Shown: positions 22,901 through 35,362 of the stretch, in pieces
Numbering within the stretch: the stretch's first letter is position 1
Layout of the letters: every line of letters starts with the position of its first letter
The notes under the pieces: model-generated
Told to the model about the DNA's origin: nothing
The model's input: the letters and a program-made list of their open reading frames with translations, nothing else
Databases searched by the model: none
Assembly (NCBI GenBank): GCA_958450325.1
Contig: OY288253.1
Location: forward strand, 63,605,612 to 63,669,611
Source: Agrostemma githago
Lineage: Eukaryota > Streptophyta > Magnoliopsida > Caryophyllales > Caryophyllaceae
Length of the DNA: 64,000 nucleotides
Direction: 5' to 3'
Position numbers and translations under genes: made by a program

Positions 22901-25900
22901 CTGACTGCTATTCAATGTATGAAACCCACGGTCATGTAAGTGTTCTGAAGAGCTATCTAGCAGTTCAACAAGATTAGTAGAAACATTTTGCAACAAATCA
23001 AGGGCTAAACTTCGTTCTTCATCTACAGTACGTAGCTTCTCTGTTACTTGCATATACGAAGAAGAAAGTGTTTCATGAGCTTCAACATTCAACGTCAGTT
23101 TTCCAATTAATTCACAGGCAGCACATAGAGACAACGATAAGTGATCAAGAATGGCTAAGTCACTAGACTCGCTTGGAGGAGGGCATCTAACCGCAGAGCC
23201 AATAAGAGCATCAAGCTTCTCAACTGCGGGATGAAGCTGTGAAAGAGCAAATTTCCATCCTCTCTCGATTGAATAAATATTCTGTTCCATTTCGCCTTGC
23301 AGACTTTCAATTTCACTATAAAAAGTCGAAACCACTCCATCAGAGCTGGTTCGAACTTCTTTCAGAATAACCTGCATCTCACTAATTCTAGAGTTGCTGG
23401 TAGCCAACTTGCCATAGAGCTCCATATTCTGTGATTTAAGTGATTCACATTCCAGTTTTAAAGCCTCTAGCAGATTTTCAAGATGACTTTTGTTAGCTTC
23501 ACTATCATGTGCATGCTGATTCATAGCTCCACAAAGAACTTCGAGCTCGATGTTTCTCACTTCGAGATTATTACATACTTCCTTCAAAGACTCAATTTCA
23601 ACTTCAAGTTCCCCCCGAGAAACATCAGCTGCATTAGACCGAACTTTGTCATCCAATAAAAATGCATCCACAAGTTCAACATGCTGAGCAAACGTCTTAA
23701 GCACATATTTTAGATGGCTTATTTGCTTCTTTGCCACCAAATAGGCTTCAGAAGGCACCAGATTATCATTTGAGGGTTTTGCTTCAGGGTCAGGATGGTC
23801 AATGGCTTTTGATTCAAAAGCTTGAATCAGTTTTGAAACACCAGGGGTAGCCCTTCTACTTACAGAGCGGCCAAGGGTTATAGAGTGACAATGCATCTCA
23901 TCTGTAGCATTTTCAAGTATATGAATCAAATTCTCAGCTTTTTCCAAGCTACCCTTCATCACTACAACCAAAGTACCATCCTGGAAACCTTGACTCAGCT
24001 CACTAATACTCGCACCATCAGAGACATCTTTAGGATCATCGAAGATCAATGGAACCACAGTTTCAGTATCTGCTTCAACAGAAATTTGCTCCGAGCTGCA
24101 ACCGTCATCTAACTTCATCTGGGCCAAAGATCCCATTCCAGCAGATGAAAGCTGAATGTATCGGCCATCAATGTCAGCTATCTTAGCTTTGTAAATTTCC
24201 AAACTGCTTTGAAGAATAATATTCTCTTCGGCCAGTTGCTCAATTTGAGACATTGCTTCTCCCAAATAAACTTCCACCTGCAAATTTCTCTGGTGCTGTA
24301 TCAATAAAATATCTTGAGAAGCAACAAGCTGTACTGAAAGCCGTTCAATTTCCTGAATGAAGGACTCTTCACTGTCTATCTGCTTCTTATGCTCTTCATT
24401 CATAGCTGTAAGGCTTCTGCTCAAATCAGAATTTTCATGTAGCGATGCCATCAACTGATGCCTACAATCTACCAAGTCATCGGACAGCACCTTCTTTTCT
24501 TGAATAAGAACCATGTTTTCTTGGTGCAGTAACGACAGCTTATCTTGGAAAAAAACAAGCTCTGTCGACAGCCGCTCAATCTCCTGAATGAGAAACTCCT
24601 CTTTGTCCTGCTTCATACGCTCCTCATTCATAACTGCATGCTCCCCGATCATATCAGAATTTTCATGTTGCAATGCCGTCAATTGACGCTTGTAATCTAC
24701 CAAATCTCCAGAGAGAATTTCCTTCTCTTCAGAGAGAATCGAGTTTTCTTCCTCGAACTTTATCCTCTCGGCAGTTGCAGAAGCAAGGCTAGATTTCAAA
24801 TTTTCAACGTCCTGATGTAAAGCAGCCAATAGAGTATTGCCTTGGTCAGAGTCTGCAGAAAGAATGGGCAGGCTACTCACCGCCTCATCTAGTTGTATCC
24901 TAAGCTCATCAACTGTAACAGAAAATCCCATGGCTTCTTTCTTTGCATGATGATACAGGTCCTGAAATTCCATTTTGTCACTGATAGCAGCCTCCAATTC
25001 AGATCTACACTGAGAAAGCTCAGCAGCAAGGATTTTATTATTTTCCTCGAGATCTAAAAGTGATGTGCTAAGCATAGATGCTTCATCAGACAACAAACTG
25101 TGCTTATGATCAGAATCGATTTGTCGTTCATCCTGCTGAAGAAGATGTAAGTGGAAAATATCTTTTGAGACGTTTGCAAGATAAATTTGCTCCTGGAAAG
25201 TCTGAGGAAGATCAATTATGACAGTTTGGGACACATCTAGAATACCATGATCTGTCATGTTCCTTGACTGTATCAGATATCTAAAATCACCTTCAGGCAG
25301 TCTCTTTAGAACCTCAGCAAGTTGAGCCAGGTCTGCAGATTGGCTCTCTCCCCATGCAGATGGTTGTTCCTGGTCAGCAGAATCTGCAATGATCAGTTTA
25401 GAGATACTTTCTGGATTTTCAACCCCAATATCAGTGACTGCCTTAGGTTGATGTATATTTTCACATTCAATCGCAACTTTCATATCTGAATCAGTTTGAT
25501 TTTCATCGTGCAGATTTGATTGTTGGTCAAGCACCCTCTCATTTGATAACCCAGTCATCACATCATCTCCTAGCTCATTTACACTACAAGGATTCTCCGT
25601 AAACGCTTCAGCAGCCTTGTCGATAGCCTCAGATGGAACAGAAGCCTCTGGAATTTTATGACTACCTTCAAATTCATTGACGCCAACAGAAGAGACATCA
25701 ACGCCCTGCTCAAATGCTGTCAACGGGTCCGTCTTATCTTTCTGATCATGGTAAGTCGGACCATAAATGTCAGCTTCCTGAATTGCCCCTACCCAGAAAC
25801 AAATGAAAGCAAAGTTATATATATTAATTTCACATGTGAATTGACTGTGTACACCCATCCTTCCTAGGCAGTAGGGAGAATAACAACATTGGCAAGTTAA

Positions 25901-26613
25901 TATGAAACAAAACGAAAAAATGACGAGGAAACATGAGAAGGAAGAGGAGAGAAGGTACAACCTACAATCGATACCTGATCTCCAACCGGCAACATCTCTG
26001 CTTCAGCAACAACTGTAGAAGAGCCTATTTCAACTTCATGTTTATCTACTTTACAATCCCCTTCATCGGTCGGGCCATTAAAGCTTGGCTGCTCAGTCTC
26101 ACCGTCCAAAACAGATTCATGGGCAACGCCAGAAGAAACATAACTGGGGTCAGCAGCAGACGTTCCTGACGAATCACCCAAAGCAACGGGCTGTAAGGAA
26201 AGTGGTTCAGAATGTTCGGGATTCGAGTCAACAATCACATTGAGATCAGCATCCTTGTGTTGAGATTTACTGGCGGCCTTCCCATCTTTTCCTTTGCCAT
26301 CTTTCCCTTTAGTATCCTTTTTCGAACGATACTGCTGAAGCTGTGATAACGGGAAAAAGTCAAAGACCATCCAAATCGCCCCCCAAAAAAAACTTAATCT
26401 ACTGTCACACAACTCACAAACATACAATGTCGGCGTCGCAATTAAGTTTAAGAAAAACAATGGTTTCATCATCAGCTCAGTTATATATATACATACATAC
26501 AGAAGTAAGCTTAGAGCATTGAAAGTAAAGAAAAGTAGGTTTGGTGATGAGGGAGGGAATACCTTTTTGCGGCCGGCAGCAAGGAGATCCGTCCGATTGG
26601 ATTTTTTGTCCAT
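16916..26613 (-). CDS. TNO1: TNO1-like trans-Golgi-network coiled-coil protein (SYP41-interacting), 8 exons
   Basis: Exons, read leftwards: 26,613-26,563; 26,340-25,962; 25,788-19,922; 19,370-18,488; 18,394-17,718; 17,431-17,290; 17,192-17,111; 17,018-16,916. All junctions are GT-AG and phases agree, giving 8,184 nt or 2,727 residues. The N-terminus MDKKSNRTDLLAAGRKKLQQ and the C-terminal blocks KWTAPVTSSTSQV and FVPKFTRPVSDMIDGLW match plant TNO1. The protein ends in one hydrophobic segment (LGIMFYWALLHAMLASIMI), a tail anchor. Most of the rest is heptad-rich coiled coil with Leu/Glu/Ser/Lys bias. In Arabidopsis TNO1 sits at the TGN, binds the syntaxin SYP41 and supports vacuolar sorting. 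This protein is clearly longer than the ~1,800-residue Arabidopsis form. Exon 3 alone is 5.87 kb. No disabling change was seen. Confidence 0.92.
17491..17581. mobile_element. Stowaway-like MITE in a TNO1 intron, 91 bp
   Basis: Ends CTCCCTCAGTGCTTATTTATT and its inverse AATAAATAAAAACTGAAGGGG are flanked by TA. It lies in the intron between exons 5 and 6 (17,432-17,717). Confidence 0.7.
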
Positions 26614-27117
26614 ACCCGACCGAGGCGATCAACAATCAGTAACATCCGAACAACACCATTGAAGGAAAACCTAGGAAAAGCATTGAATTAGGGAAGAGTC
26701 AAAGCGGAGATATAGAATGCAATTTCAATTCAACAATGGAAACGAGTAAAAAGGAAGAGAGGGATTAGAAGAATGGAGGGAGGGTAAAGAAATTGAACAA
26801 GTATGAAAAAATGGAGATAGATAGATGACCAACCTGGCCTGGATAGAAATAAAATGAAATTGGCGGGTTGATGGGGATGGGGATGGGGATGGGGATGGAG
26901 ACCAGGAGTTTGAGTAGAATTAGTATTAGATCTAACGAAAAGCAGATGATGGTAAACAAAAAATGGTATGCTTTGTGTGTTCGTTGGAACTTGGAAGAAT
27001 CATACGTGATTTGCAGGTGATGAAGGAGGAGGAGAAGTGAAGACGATGGAAGCCCCGTTTCTCTTCTGTGGCGTCCAACACTTTTTTTGTCTAAAGCACA
27101 CATCACAGCAAGGCACT
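26614..27117 (-). other. TNO1 5' UTR/promoter region
   Basis: No coding sequence. It contains the GGGGAT repeat (separate entry) and purine-rich tracts. The transcription start is not visible. Confidence 0.4.
26873..26894 (+). repeat. (GGGGAT)4 run, G-quadruplex candidate upstream of TNO1
   Basis: Four G4 runs (26,873-76, 26,879-82, 26,885-88, 26,891-94) are separated by AT, about 260 bp upstream of the TNO1 ATG and on the template strand of that gene. Perfect two-base loops favour a stable four-tier quadruplex; function is inference. Confidence 0.6.
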
Positions 27118-27595
27118 AGGGATGACAATGGATCGATCGATTTTGGGTCGGCTCCAACTTACTCGTAGAGCTGGCAAGCTGATCCGACTCCACTGACCTG
27201 ATCCGAACCCCCGAGTAAAATTCACCCCATCTGATCCAAAAATATGGTGACTTGACCCGACCCGCCCCACCCCACCCTGCCCCGATGATGACCCGCAACC
27301 CAATACGACCCGCTTCAGCCTTCAGGCGACCCAAACCTGACTTGACCCGACCCAAAAGCTAACCTGATGTGATCCAATGGAGATAAAAAAAATAGCTTTA
27401 GATTAAAGTATTACGGAGTATTTAGTTTTATTTTCTCCCGCTATTGTTAACCAAACATCATCATTAAAAAAACAAAAAAAAAAAAAACTTTTAAATATTA
27501 TATAAAAATTGTTTTAAAATATGTTAATGTCACCTAAGTCAACTCGCTAATTATTGATCCGGCAAGACCCGACCCGACCTGTCCAATTTCCACTA
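27118..27595. repeat. Degenerate repeat with GGGTCG/ACCCGACC motifs
   Basis: It begins TAGGGATGACAATGG, a common start of plant non-autonomous elements. Many ACCCGACC-type words, an A-rich centre and ACCCGACCCGACCTGTCCAAT near the right end follow. The ends are only loosely inverted. There is no ORF and the family was not identified. Confidence 0.4.
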
Positions 27596-28344
27596 CAAGA
27601 CATATTCTGTAAAATTCATCATTCGTAGTGTTTGGTTAGCAAACAATCGTATGTCTACGACTGGGTATGGCTGGCGATCTCCTCCTTTGTCCTAGAGCAG
27701 CCTCGTGTTCCGTGTCTGCACAAGGAGCACACAAGGGCCTCGGAGGGTGTCCGAGGTTGCCTCTCCGACGCTCAAGTCAGTGAGCGAGACTGAGGAGTTA
27801 ATCGTATTTAAGGGAGGATATTGCTTAGCTTTTTAGAGAGATGAAGTGATGTATATATTTTGTCTCCTTCCTTGTGGTGGTTCTCCTAGTACTTATAGGG
27901 CTAATTCGTACGGACTCGCCGCCCAACCCGGGTAAGCCGGCATATCACTCCGCCCGGAAAGAGCCGGTGCGGGTTTCTTGTGGGTGGAGGAATCCCCCTG
28001 TGGTCGGTGGCCGGCTGCCTACGGTCTGTGGTGTCGACCCCCCATCAATTGCCCCATCGCTGGCTGTCTGCCGAGGGGCTTTGGTTGGCCGATGCCAGTG
28101 ATCAGTGTGACTGGGAAAGGCATCACAAGGTTGCTGGTGCCTCCTTGAGGTCTGTTCGCCTTCCCTTACCAGCACCTATGACTTCCTAGAGGTAATGATG
28201 ACTTTTGCTCTTCCCTAGGTGGTTGGGAGGTTGTGTGTATTAAATGGGGTGCATGCATGGCTTTGCTTGCCTATATAATGCTCCCATTTTTTTGCCATTT
28301 TTGGATCACTTCTCTTCACTCCTCCAACCCTACAAACCTTATTC
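27596..28344. other. GC-rich unassigned sequence, possible old LTR fragment
   Basis: It contrasts with its AT-rich neighbours. It carries a CTATATAATG TATA-like box at about 28,272 followed by CT-rich sequence, as in an LTR promoter. No ORF is convincing. The GC-rich piece at 35,674-35,873 beyond the copia element could be its continuation, but no homology was demonstrated. Confidence 0.3.
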
Positions 28345-28813
28345 GGTTAGAATTTATGATAGACTTAATAACTGATTAAGTAGTTTGATCAGTTTAGAGT
28401 TACTGAATTGTGGTCCATTTGGTGATCAAAGAAACTCTACTGAATATCTATCTCTTATCTCCTATAATCCTATATTCCATTAACCACTATACAGAAAGTT
28501 TATTAGTTGTAACTTTATCTTTGATGGAAAGATTAGTATAAATACAACATCATTCAGGGTCACTAAATTCATCTTCTCTATTCATCTATATACCATCTAA
28601 ATCTGAGAAGAAAAAGTTTAGAACCGACAATATAGTTAAGACGGTCGCCGGTATTTGGGGACGGTATTTTCGGGTTGTAGATAAAACTGTTCATGAATCC
28701 GATAAGCAATGACTGGAGATTATTTTTAGATCTTATTATTTACTTCCGCTTTTTGAGTTTATCGTTATGTTCATTTATTAATTAAGAGCATAAATTCATA
28801 TAAAGAACTTACA
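28345..28813 (+). repeat. Copia 5' LTR (469 bp)
   Basis: It starts GGTTAGAATTTATG (the 3' LTR has TGTTAGAATTTATG, so the terminal T is mutated) and ends CTTACA two bases before the PBS. TATAAATA lies at 28,537-28,544. Confidence 0.88.
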
Positions 28814-28815
28814 TT

Positions 28816-28827
28816 TGGTATCAGAGC
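28816..28827 (+). promoter_or_regulatory. Primer binding site, initiator tRNA-Met type (copia)
   Basis: TGGTATCAGAGC, the standard plant copia PBS, starts two bases after the LTR. Confidence 0.92.
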
Positions 28828-29250
28828 TTCAGTTTATACCTCTGTCTTGCTTATTCTTCTGGGTCAATTTTTCGTCATCATATTTTGTTTACTGCTGTTA
28901 ATCCGCCATCTATGAGTATTAAATTAACGGTCGTTGTAGTAATATATCATGCCATATATTTTATGATGCGGAGAACTTTGCACCTTGGTTTTATCTTCTG
29001 TTGATTCTGTCTATTTACACGTGGATTTGCTTAGCATGTGTTTTTCAATAGACTTTGCATTTAAATGAGTTGTGTAACTTTTGGAGTATGATAGTACTTT
29101 CTTTTCTTCTATGAAATGGAAAAGCTTGCTAGATGTTGTTTTTCGTATATCATATTTCTTGTATAGATAAATGCTACAACATCTACTTGGTGACCTTGTT
29201 TATTAGACCCCGTGCAATTATGCATGGTATTAATAAAAAAAAAATTTATA

Positions 29251-29457
29251 CTCCCTCCGAGTTCCTATGATTGTCCCGTTTCTTTTTTGGGTGGAAAATA
29301 AGGAAGGAAAAAAGAGTGGTTAAAAAAAGAAGAAGGAAGAGAGATAAATTGGTGGGTGAATGTGAACCACACATTTATGATCTAAAATGGAAAGTGGGTA
29401 AAAGATTGAACTCTGTTCAAAAAGGAAAATGAGGCAATGTTAGAAACTCGGAGGGAG
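29251..29457. mobile_element. Stowaway-like MITE, 207 bp, in the copia leader
   Basis: CTCCCTCCGAGTTCCTA... and its inverse ...TTAGAAACTCGGAGGGAG are flanked by TA on both sides. Confidence 0.8.
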
Positions 29458-29873
29458 TATTATATTTCTCTTTAGATTTAAAATTAAGAATCCAATATTT
29501 TAATTTTAAATGTATGTATTAACTGACAACCGTGTACTTCAGATATACGAAAAAAAAATTTAAAACTGTAAAATTAATCAAGATAATTGAAGGCTTGAAA
29601 TGTCATTAAATGATATTTTAATGAATATAATGTCAATGTATATATTTCGTATATGTCAGCTCGTAACTCGACATACTCACTCTTATCTTCAATATACCGT
29701 AAAATGTATTAAATATTTATTAAAGAATGTATAATAATGATTTTTTTAGTAGTTCACATGTCGTGAAACACTATTCAATATCACGTAAATGAAAGATCAT
29801 TTTACAAAATGTCCTATCTCATGTGTATTTTTTGTGTGATACTGTGTATCTTCATATATAGTTTAATGATATA

Positions 29874-30006
29874 TTCTCTCTATTTTCTTGAATTAGTCTC
29901 ACTTCTCTTTTTTGTAAAGGAAAAAATGGGTCCATGAGGCTAATTCAAGAAAATTTTGTGAAAGAAAAAATGGGTCCATGAGGCTAATTCAAGAAAATGG
30001 ATGAAG
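29874..30006. mobile_element. Stowaway-like MITE with internal duplication
   Basis: Ends TTCTCTCTATTTTCTTGAAT and its inverse ATTCAAGAAAATGGATGAAG are flanked by TA. The block AAAAAATGGGTCCATGAGGC plus following bases is present twice in tandem. Confidence 0.6.
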
Positions 30007-31058
30007 TATTTTGTATTTTGTATGTTGTTTTAAAATTAAATTAAAAAACTCATTTTGAAAATAAAATTTCAATTCGGAAAAATCAATTTTTTTGTCTCAA
30101 AATTAATGTAATTTGTACGTTTGTATGTATAGTAATAGTAATTTGTACAATATAATATTACATACTTATGGTAATTTGATATATGGGTATATATAAATAT
30201 GGGTGTATATATTATTTGTACAATAGTATAATATGGTAATACTATTATTTTATACAAATTAATTATAGTATTATTTAATATACTTACCATATATACGTGG
30301 GAAAAAGTATTGGGCGGGAAAATTTTTACTCTAGTGTTGACACGTAGGCGTATTTCTAGCTTCTCCTATTCTTTTAGTAGAAGAGGGATTTACTCCGTCA
30401 TACTAGTTATGTTGTACGACCATATTTTTCGCATATCTTTCATGTCTTGATATACGTGATTTCAAGAGTAATTTTTCATATGCATATTGTTTTTTGTATG
30501 ACATTCGTATATATTTTTTTTAAGTCAAAATAATAAGTTACGTTTTGGGTCATATGAATATTAAGTTTCACATAATAAATCTAGTATTATTATTATGTCG
30601 GTTTTGAGCTGTCTATATACTTAAGTTGAAATATATAGATTAATAAAGTAATGTTGAGTGATTCGTAAATTTTATTGGTTAGGGAGTAGCCACAACATCT
30701 CTAATTGTTTGAAATTTCGGTTTGAAATCACATGTAGTAACTAAACATTAATTGTAATCAATTGTACGTAATATAATAAAATATACCCACAGGAAATTTT
30801 GTTATATTTGTATGATTATTAGGGTGAATATTAAACTATATTTCTTGATCTACCCATAAGAGTTAAGAAATAAAAATTTAATAGTCTCATCATTGAGTTA
30901 ATTAAAATTATTATGAGTCTAATTTGAGTAGAACTTTAGCCCACATGCAAATTTTATGTCACTAAATTCATATTAGCATGATTTTACATTGGTAAAGCAT
31001 GATTATAGTTATGTCTCAAATTATTAATAAGCATGTTATTTATTTATTTACAGTTATT

Positions 31059-31784
31059 TTGTCCGGTAGTTCTTCTGATGTCAAATTTGACATTCCTGAA
31101 TTGAATGGTGAAAATTATAAGGTCTGGAAAGAGAGAGTACTACTGCAGTTGGGATGGATGGATATAGATTATGCTATAAGGAAAGGCGAATCGCCAAGTA
31201 TAACGGACGCTAGTGAACCTGATGAGGTAGATCTTTATGAAAAGTGGGAGAGATCTAACCGTCTCTCCATTATGTTCATAAAGACCAGGTTATGTGCTAG
31301 TATTCGTGGTTCAGTTGAAAAGTATGATAAGGTTAAAGACCTAATTAAGGTCATCGATGAGCAAGATGTAACTTCATACAAATCTCTTGCCAGTACCTTA
31401 ATTATACAATTTTCATCCCCAAAGCTCACTCAAACTAAAGACATGCGTGAATATATCATGCGCATGAGGGACATTGCGGCTCAACTTAAAGGCTTGGAGA
31501 TTACTATGTCCGACTCCTTTCTGGTGCACTTCATTTTATGCACTCTACCTTCACAATATTCCTCTTTTAAGATATCCTACAACACACATAAGGATAAATG
31601 GTCTATTAATGAGCTTATGACCATGTGTGTTCAGGAGAAGGGTAGATTGCTACTGGAAGAAGGTGAAAATGTGAACTTTACCACTTCTAAAAAGAAGGGT
31701 GATGATCACGATAAAGACAATGGAAAGGGGGAAGGTTCCAGCTCAGTCAGTCATAAAGAAGGAATCTTCGTGTTTCTTCTGTAA
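31059..31784 (+). pseudogene. Copia gag
   Basis: The gag body runs from SGSSSDVKFDIPELNGENY through KVWKERVLLQLGWMD, a GAG/UBN2-type copia fold. An in-frame ATG lies upstream at 30,999, but its 20 leading residues look like translated leader. The frame is lost near 31,735, after which the zinc knuckle CFFCKKKGHMKKDC continues in the next frame. In an intact element this gag and the following pol form one frame. Confidence 0.8.
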
Positions 31785-34700
31785 AAAGAAGGGACACATG
31801 AAGAAAGATTGCCCTAAATTCAAAGCCTGGCTGAAAAGGAAAGGTAATTTTCTAGCACATGTATGTTATAAATCTGATATGGTTTTGAATCATAATACAT
31901 GGTGGATTGACTCTGGGACTACAATCCATGTTTCGAATACCTTGCAGGGTATGACAAACCTAAGGAAACCGGTGGGCAGTGAAGCCTCTATCTATTCAGG
32001 AAATCGGATAAGATCACATGTGGAAGTCATCGAGACATGCACTTTAATTCTTAGTAGTGGTTTTAATTTGGTTTTACAAGAGACATTTTATGTTCCTAAA
32101 TTTGCTAAGAATTTAATTTCTATTTCCAGACTTGTAACCTTTGGATTTTCTTTTAATTTTTCGGACTCCAGTTTTAATATTTTTAAGAATTCTGAAATAA
32201 TTGGTTGCGGTATTTTGTCTGAAAATTTATATCGTCTCAGTTTGCAAAATGATACCACTGAAAGTACTATGCATGTCAATACTGATTTAAAAAGATGTAT
32301 TATGGATGAGAATTCTTCTATGTTGTGGCACCGGAGATTGGGACACATCTTCATTCAGAGGGTTAAGAGATTGGTGAAAGAAGGGGTACTCAGTACCTTA
32401 GACTTCACTGATTTCGAGAGTTGTATTAGTTGCATTAAGGGAAAGCAAACTAATACTCATAAAACTGGTGCTAAGAGGAGTTATGAGTTATTAGAAATCA
32501 TACACACGGATATTTGTTGTCCGGACATGAATGCTAATGATCCGAAATACTTTATCACCTTCATTGATGATTATTCGCGATATATGAATTTCTACTTACT
32601 TCGTTCCAAAGACGAAGCTTTAGATGCCTTTAAATTGTTTAAGGTTAAGATAGAGAACCAATGTGATAAGCGCATTAAAATTGTAAGATCAGATCGAGGT
32701 GGTGAGTACTATGGTAGATACACCGAGAACGGACAAGCACATGGTCCATTTGCTAAATTTCTTCAAGAGCATGAGATTGTTGCCCAATACACCATGCCTG
32801 GTTCTCCGGACCAGAATGGTGTAGCAGAAAGAAGAAATCGGACATTAATTAACATGGTGCGAAGTATGAGAAGTAATGTTAATCTTCCATCATTTTTGTG
32901 GGTTGATGCTCTCAAAACGGCAGCGTATATATTAAACCGGGTTCCTACCAAGGCCGTCTCTAAGACACCTTTTGAGTTATTCAAAGGTTGGAAACCGAGT
33001 TTGCAACATATACGCATTTGGGGATGCCCGTCTGAAGTGAGAATTTATAACCCACAAGAAAAGAAATTTGATCTAAGGACTATTAGTGGGTATTTCATTG
33101 GATATGCCGAGAAGTCTAAGGGTTATAGATTCTATTGTCCATCTCACAGCACTAGAATTGTGGAATCAAGAAATGCTAAATTTCTTGAGAATGACTTGAT
33201 CAGTGGGAGTGATCAATTTCGGGAAATTATTCCTGAAAAAGATAACAATGAGGTTCCAACATCTGACTCAGGTGTTCGGTTGGTCGTCATTCACACTCCT
33301 CAAGTCCAACCGAGTGTTAGACGAGCAAATAAGGAAACTCCACATACTGTTGATCAAAATCTGGTAGATTTGGAGACTGAGGACGTTCGGACCGAAGGTG
33401 AACAAGTTCCACCCGAGGGTGAACAAGCTCCATTAAGAAGATCTACCCGAGAAAGAAAAACAACTATTTCTGGTAACTTTATGGTGTATTTACAAGTATT
33501 GGATTATTGTGTTGAAGCCGATAATGATCCTTTGTCATTTTCACAAGCCGTAAGTTCTACAGATTCAAACTTATGGATGAAAGATGAGATGAATTCTATG
33601 ACGTCTAATGGAGTCTGGGATCTCGTCAAGTTGCCTGATGGTGCAAAAACCATTGGATGTAGGTGGGTCTTTAAGACAAAGAAAGACTCGCTCGGCAACA
33701 TCGAGAGGCATAAGGCAAGACTCGTTGCTAAAGGATTCAATCAAAGGGAAGGAATCGATTACACGGAGACTTTCTCTCCTGTATCAAAGAAAGATTCTCT
33801 CCGAGTTGTCATGGCATTAGTAGCTCATTTTGATTTCGAGCTACATCAGATGGATGTGAAAACGACATTTCTCAATGGAGATCTAGAAGAAGAGGTTTAT
33901 ATGAAACTACCTGCAGGATTCTTCTTTAGTGATGGTGAGCATTTGGTTTGTAAGCTAAATAAGTTTATATACGGTTTGAAACAAGCTTCCCGACAATGGT
34001 ATAAAAAGTTCCACGAAGTTATTTCTTTATTCGGTTTCAAAGAAAATATTATGGATCAGTGTATATACCTTAAGGCCAGTGGGAGTAAGATTTGTTTCCT
34101 TGAGTTGTATGTGGATGATATTTTGCTAGCAACCAATGATAAGGGGTTTCTATATGAGGTGAAACAATTTCTTTCAAGTAACTTTGATATGAAAGATATG
34201 GGCGAGGCATCTTATGTCATTGGCATTAAGATCCATAGAGATAGATCCCGAGGCATTTTAGGCTTATCTCAGGAGGCCTATATCAACAAAGTACTCGAAA
34301 GGTTCAGAATGAAAGATTGTTCACCAAATGTAGCACCCATTGTGAAAGGTGACCGGTTCAGTTTGGACCAGTGTCTTGGGAATGACATTGAGAGGGAACA
34401 AATGAAAAATATTCCCTATGCTTCAGCAGTTGGTAGCATTATGTATGCTCAGGTTTGTACCAGACCCGACATTGCATATGTTGTTGGAGTATTAGGCAGA
34501 TATCAGAGTAACCCAGGAATCGATCACTGGAAAGCTGCAAAGAAATAAAGTGTTGAGATACTTTCAGGGTACTAAGGATTACATGCTTATGTATAGACGA
34601 ACTGAGAGTCTTGAAGTGGTAGGGTATTCTGATTCAGACCACGCTGGCTGCCTTGATTCACGAAAATCCACCTCAGGATATGTGTTTATGCTAGCCGACG

Positions 34701-35093
34701 GGGCCTATTTCTTGGAGGAGTACCAAACAGACAATGGTAGCCACTTCTTCTACGGAGGCCGAGTTCATTTCTTGTTTTGAGGCTACCTCACATGGTGTAT
34801 GGATGAAAGACTTCATATATGGTCTTAGAGTTGTTGACTCTATAAGTCGGCCAATACAAATGTATTGCGATAATACAGGTGTTGTCTCTATGGATAAGAA
34901 TGATGAAAGTGGAGGTGCAAGTAAGCACATCGACATTAAGTATCGAGCCCTTAGAGAACGTGTTCAAGAGAAGAAAGTGATTGTTGACCACATTAGCACT
35001 GATCTTATGATTGCCGATCCCTTGACTAAAGGCATGCAAATTAAACATTTGAAGGGTCATGTAGCAAGTATGGGACTTGGTCCCGAAATGTGA
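31735..35093 (+). pseudogene. Copia pol: zinc knuckle, protease region, integrase, RT, RNase H
   Basis: The main frame to 34,548 shows the CCHC knuckle, protease region WWIDSGTTIHVSN, GAG-pre-integrase LWHRRLGHI, integrase with IHTDICCPDM and NGVAERRNRTL, and RT with KARLVAKGFNQREGIDYTETF and YVDDILLA. At 34,540-34,550 an extra TAAA-like 4-nt insertion inside KAAKK-VLRYFQGT shifts the frame. A further shift near 34,715 precedes TMVATSSTEAEF. The RNase H end (SKHIDIKY, ADPLTKGM) stops at 35,093. The protease centre reads DSGTT, typical of copia. It is broken but close to complete. Confidence 0.9.
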
Positions 35094-35362
35094 TACATTT
35101 ATTGTGTTGTTTTGAACCTTTCATTCAGTTGGATATTATCTCATTTTAATTTATACACGTACGTATTTTGTTACCTTTATTTATTGAGAAATATCATATT
35201 GTTTTGACCTAGAGTAAACATACGGTTTATTCATTAAGTTGAGAGTGGTGAAAGACCGAGTATATTGTAATACATGGAAGGTTAATTCTCGTTTTAAATA
35301 GGAGGATTAGTTGCTATGATTCGTATATGCGGTTTCTCGTTTAAATGGACCAAGTGGGAGAA
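35094..35362 (+). other. Copia 3' UTR and polypurine tract
   Basis: Non-coding. CAAGTGGGAGAA lies directly before the TGTTAGAA start of the 3' LTR, a standard copia polypurine tract (35,351-35,362). Confidence 0.8.

Larger units (their letters stand above)
28828..31058 (+). other. Unusually long AT-rich copia leader with nested MITEs
   Basis: About 2.2 kb separates the PBS from recognisable gag sequence. It contains two Stowaway-like MITEs and long AT-rich tracts (30,007-30,990) without coding signal. A TTTATTTACAG site near 31,053, just before SGSSSDVKFD, could be a splice acceptor for gag. Confidence 0.5.

Noticed and set aside
27874..28189. GC-rich overlapping ORFs as a hidden gene
   Set aside because: ORFs on both strands arise from high GC; no domain, splice pattern or start context supports a gene.
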